A stretch of 64,000 nucleotides of DNA. Source: AP-15 sp963799085 (lineage in GTDB: Bacteria; Pseudomonadota; Alphaproteobacteria; ATCC43930; CGMCC-115725). Positions 62,091 to 64,000 of the stretch are shown here, piece by piece. Each line of letters starts with the position of its first letter. Positions within the stretch are counted from its first letter, which is position 1. The stretch is from positions 243,883 to 307,882 of the forward strand of contig CAWCWA010000010.1 in the NCBI GenBank assembly GCA_963799085.1. Direction: 5' to 3'. Position numbers and translations under genes: made by a program. The notes beneath the pieces are model-generated. The model was not told where the DNA came from and made no database searches. It saw only the letters and a program-made list of their open reading frames with translations.

Positions 62091-63008
62091 AGGCTGACCC
62101 GAAATGAATTGAGTGATTTCAGCAACTTGTGTATCCGTCTGGTTGGCACGCGAGACGGGGGGCACAAGATGTGGACTGAAACCACTCGACGGCAGTATGG
62201 CCGGGAAGATCTGCGCTATGCAAGCGATGTCACCGATCAGGAGTGGGGGTTGATCGAAGCCGAACTGCCGCCGGACAAGAAGCTGGGGCGACCGCGCACC
62301 ACGCAATTGCGGGCTGTCGTCAACGCGCTGCTCTACATGCTGACGACCGGTTGCCAGTGGCGGCAGTTGCCAAAGGAGTTTCCGCCGTATTCGACGGTAC
62401 AGCGCTTCTTCTACCGGTGGCGGGAGGACGGGTTGTGGCGCAAGATCAATCACGGCTTGCTGATGCGGGTGCGCGAGGCCAGCGGGCGCGAGGCCAGCCC
62501 CAGCGCCGGGGTGATCGACAGCCAGTCGGTCAAGACCACCGAAGCCGGGGGGCCGCGCGGCTATGACGCCGGCAAGAAGATCAACGGACGCAAGCGCCAT
62601 CTGCTCACCGACACCCTTGGCCTGCCGGTCGCGGCCGTGGTTCATCCCGCCGACATCCAGGATCGCGACGGCGCGCCGCTGGTCCTGGCCGGCGCCCGTT
62701 TTCTCTATCCCTGGCTGCGCCACGTCTTTGCCGATGGCGGCTATGCCGGGGCCAAACTGGCCACCGCCCTCGACAAGATCGGCCGGTGGACGGTCCAGAT
62801 CGTCAAGCGCAGCGATCCGGCAACCGGCTTTGTGGTTCTGCCGCGGCGCTGGGTTGTCGAGCGCACCTTGGCTTGGCTCAGTCGCAACCGCCGCCTCGCC
62901 AAGGACTTCGAGGCCAGCCTGGAAAGCGCTCTCGCCTGGCTGTTTCTCGCCAGCACCAAGCTACTTATGCGTAGATTAGCAAGGCTAACACACGCTCACA
63001 CTGTATTA
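62091..63008 (+). mobile_element. IS5-family element inserted in cckA
   Basis: The 4-base direct repeat TGAG flanks it (62087-62090 and 63009-63012). Removing the element and one TGAG copy restores the cckA sequence VQ-LSDGAP without loss. Clear long terminal inverted repeats were not found by eye, so the exact ends rest on the restored gene. The clean junction suggests recent insertion. Confidence 0.75.
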
Positions 63009-63011
63009 TGA
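62169..63011 (+). CDS. IS5-family transposase
   Basis: 280 residues from ATG 62169 (MWTETTRRQYGREDLRYASD). N-terminal DUF4096-type domain: VTDQEWGLIEAELPPDKKLG, VVNALLYMLTTGCQWRQLPK and FPPYSTVQRFFYRWREDGLW. DDE core: SAGVIDSQSVKTTEAGGPRG (Asp), LRHVFADGGYAGAKLATALD (Asp) and GFVVLPRRWVVERTLAWLSR (Glu). It ends LARLTHAHTVL; the TGA stop (63009-63011) is formed by the duplicated target bases TGAG, not by the element. All catalytic residues are intact and the gene is probably functional. It is antisense to cckA. Confidence 0.92.
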   Translation: MWTETTRRQYGREDLRYASDVTDQEWGLIEAELPPDKKLGRPRTTQLRAVVNALLYMLTTGCQWRQLPKEFPPYSTVQRFFYRWREDGLWRKINHGLLMRVREASGREASPSAGVIDSQSVKTTEAGGPRGYDAGKKINGRKRHLLTDTLGLPVAAVVHPADIQDRDGAPLVLAGARFLYPWLRHVFADGGYAGAKLATALDKIGRWTVQIVKRSDPATGFVVLPRRWVVERTLAWLSRNRRLAKDFEASLESALAWLFLASTKLLMRRLARLTHAHTVL

Positions 63012-63547
63012 GTTGGACACTGAGGGCATGCAGCAGGAGCGACGCCTGCGCCTCGTCGCCCGCCGCTGCGGCCCCACGCAACCGGTCGAACTGGTCCTGC
63101 GACCTCGGGGTCGTCGGCAAGCGCCGCGGCGATGCGCACGAGCGGCGGTTCGCGCGAGGGCGAGAAGCGCCGGTCAAAGGCGATGTTGACGAAGAGCGGC
63201 CCGCCGTCGGGCGAAAGCGCTGCCAGGGCGTCGGGATCGAGGTCGAGAGCCTGCGACAGGACGTCGCCGTCGCGGACAATTCCTTCGCGCCGGAAGCGCA
63301 CCGCAAGGGCCCCGCCGGCGAGGAGCGCGATCACACCGATAAACACGACCGCAGCTGGCGCGGCGCCTAAACCGGCCTGCGGGACTCCCCATAACGCCAG
63401 AACAACGCTGATGGCGGCGGCGACCATCTGACTGCTTCCCGGAGCGGGCCGCACCACCCTGCGAACGCTCGTGAGCCGCCGACAGAAACTGATGAAACAA
63501 CCGGAACGGACATCGACCACCCCCGAATGCCGCAGGTGTGGCCTCAT
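63009..63547 (-). pseudogene. cckA: CckA-type histidine kinase, 5' part
   Basis: ATG 63547 opens a frame containing two membrane helices (SQMVAAAISVVLALWGVPQA; APAAVVFIGVIALLAGGALA) and then GDVLSQALDLDPDALAALSP and IAFDRRFSPSREPPLVRIAA of the first sensory region. A one-base indel near 63097 is needed to continue with QFDRLRGAAAAGDEAQASLL and LHALSVQ, directly before the IS5 insertion. Joined to 60441-62090 this gives a CckA of normal layout. The true start may be an internal Met, such as the one at SQMVAAA. Confidence 0.8.
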
Positions 63548-63650
63548 TCTATCTATGATGGTCTTTCGTCTGTCAATACAATTTTATGGAGCTCGGCTGC
63601 TGCTCGGCCCGATAAACATCCTTTAATCTACCCGTTAGAAATTCCGAACT

Positions 63651-64000
63651 TCAATCGTCTCGGTGGGTCCGTTCCATACGTTCGTGTCGTTTCTGCGCCT
63701 CGATGCTGAGCGTCGCGATCGGCCTAGCCTCCAGCCGCCGAACGCCGATCGGTTCGTCGGTCTCCTCGCAATAGCCGTAGGTGCCGTCCTCAAGCCGACC
63801 GAGCGCGGCATCGATCTTGGATATCAGCCTGCGTTCGCGCGCCCGGGTGCGCAACTCGATCGCCCGTTCGGTTTCGAGCGAGGCGCGATCAGTCAATCCG
63901 GCTTCAGCAGGCTTTCCTCGCGCAGATGCTGCAAGGTATCGAAGGATTCGCCATCAGCTCGGCCCGCCAGTGAACAGCTTCTGGCGGAAATACTCGACCT
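63651..64000 (-). pseudogene. dksA: DksA/TraR-family transcription factor, partial, several indels
   Basis: The C-terminal 80 residues are clean: TDRASLETERAIELRTRARE, RRLISKIDAALGRLEDGTYG, YCEETDEPIGVRRLEARPIA, TLSIEAQKRHERMERTHRDD. Only one of the four zinc-finger cysteines remains (GYCEET), as in many alphaproteobacterial DksA proteins. Upstream, VEYFRQKLF, WRAELMA, ESFDTLQHLREESLLKPD follow in three frames, each change explained by one missing base within about 100 bases. DksA binds RNA polymerase and potentiates ppGpp. The gene continues past the window end. Errors at a contig edge are the likeliest reason for the breaks. Confidence 0.85.

Noticed and set aside
60309..63011. A single 900-residue protein on the + strand
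   Set aside because: The first 620 codons are antisense to cckA; only the last 280 codons (from 62169) are a real IS5 transposase.

Overview
The window looks like chromosomal DNA of a high-GC alphaproteobacterium, probably of the Rhodospirillales/Hyphomicrobiales type. The evidence is a full-length alphaproteobacterial RecA next to a CckA-type hybrid histidine kinase, a DksA/TraR protein whose zinc-finger cysteines are mostly missing, and a broad catabolic gene set (amidohydrolases, CaiB-type CoA transferase, HyuA/HyuB, flavin monooxygenases, peptide-type ABC transporter). No replication or conjugation gene is visible.

Layout. (1) 1-5.1 kb: a row of small plasmid/phage-type genes (DUF932 protein, an MGYTHYW protein, a Cys-rich protein and others). 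Nearly every one is preceded by the same two-hairpin leader ending at its ribosome binding site. (2) 5.1-17.4 kb: mobile DNA. An IS481 element sits in the tip of an IS5 element, followed by a serine recombinase joined to a cut FAD-oxidase gene, a decayed HxlR regulator, an IS21 element, an intact FAD monooxygenase, a group II intron and an IS110 fragment that cuts a BNR-repeat gene. (3) 17.5-37.8 kb: catabolic and redox genes, with an AT-richer island at 31.06-33.05 kb bounded by 29-bp direct repeats. (4) 37.8-49.9 kb: one minus-strand operon for a dipeptide/nickel-type ABC importer, two ATPases and two permeases with five tandem substrate-binding protein genes between them. (5) 50.7-57.7 kb: an IS graveyard (IS630, IS5, IS1595, IS1380, IS1182, IS21) that ends at tRNA-Phe. 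(6) 57.9-64 kb: tRNA-Phe, an alcohol dehydrogenase, recA, cckA split by an IS5 insertion, and dksA.

How the genes fit together. The 17-38 kb block reads as uptake and oxidative or hydrolytic breakdown of organic acids, amides or cyclic compounds: CoA activation, flavin monooxygenation, ring or amide hydrolysis, dehydrogenation and fumarylacetoacetate-type C-C cleavage. The ABC operon is the likely importer, and its five binding proteins would broaden ligand range. Three DsrE-family genes, a methionine-sulfoxide-reductase-like protein and a RidA-like protein suggest sulfur or redox housekeeping beside it.

Caution. Many genes carry single-base frameshifts, including conserved housekeeping genes (dksA, the 5' part of cckA, an alcohol dehydrogenase). 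Some of this may be real decay, but three single-base gaps within about 100 bp of dksA at the window edge look like consensus errors. Entries typed 'pseudogene' for a single frameshift should be read with that in mind.
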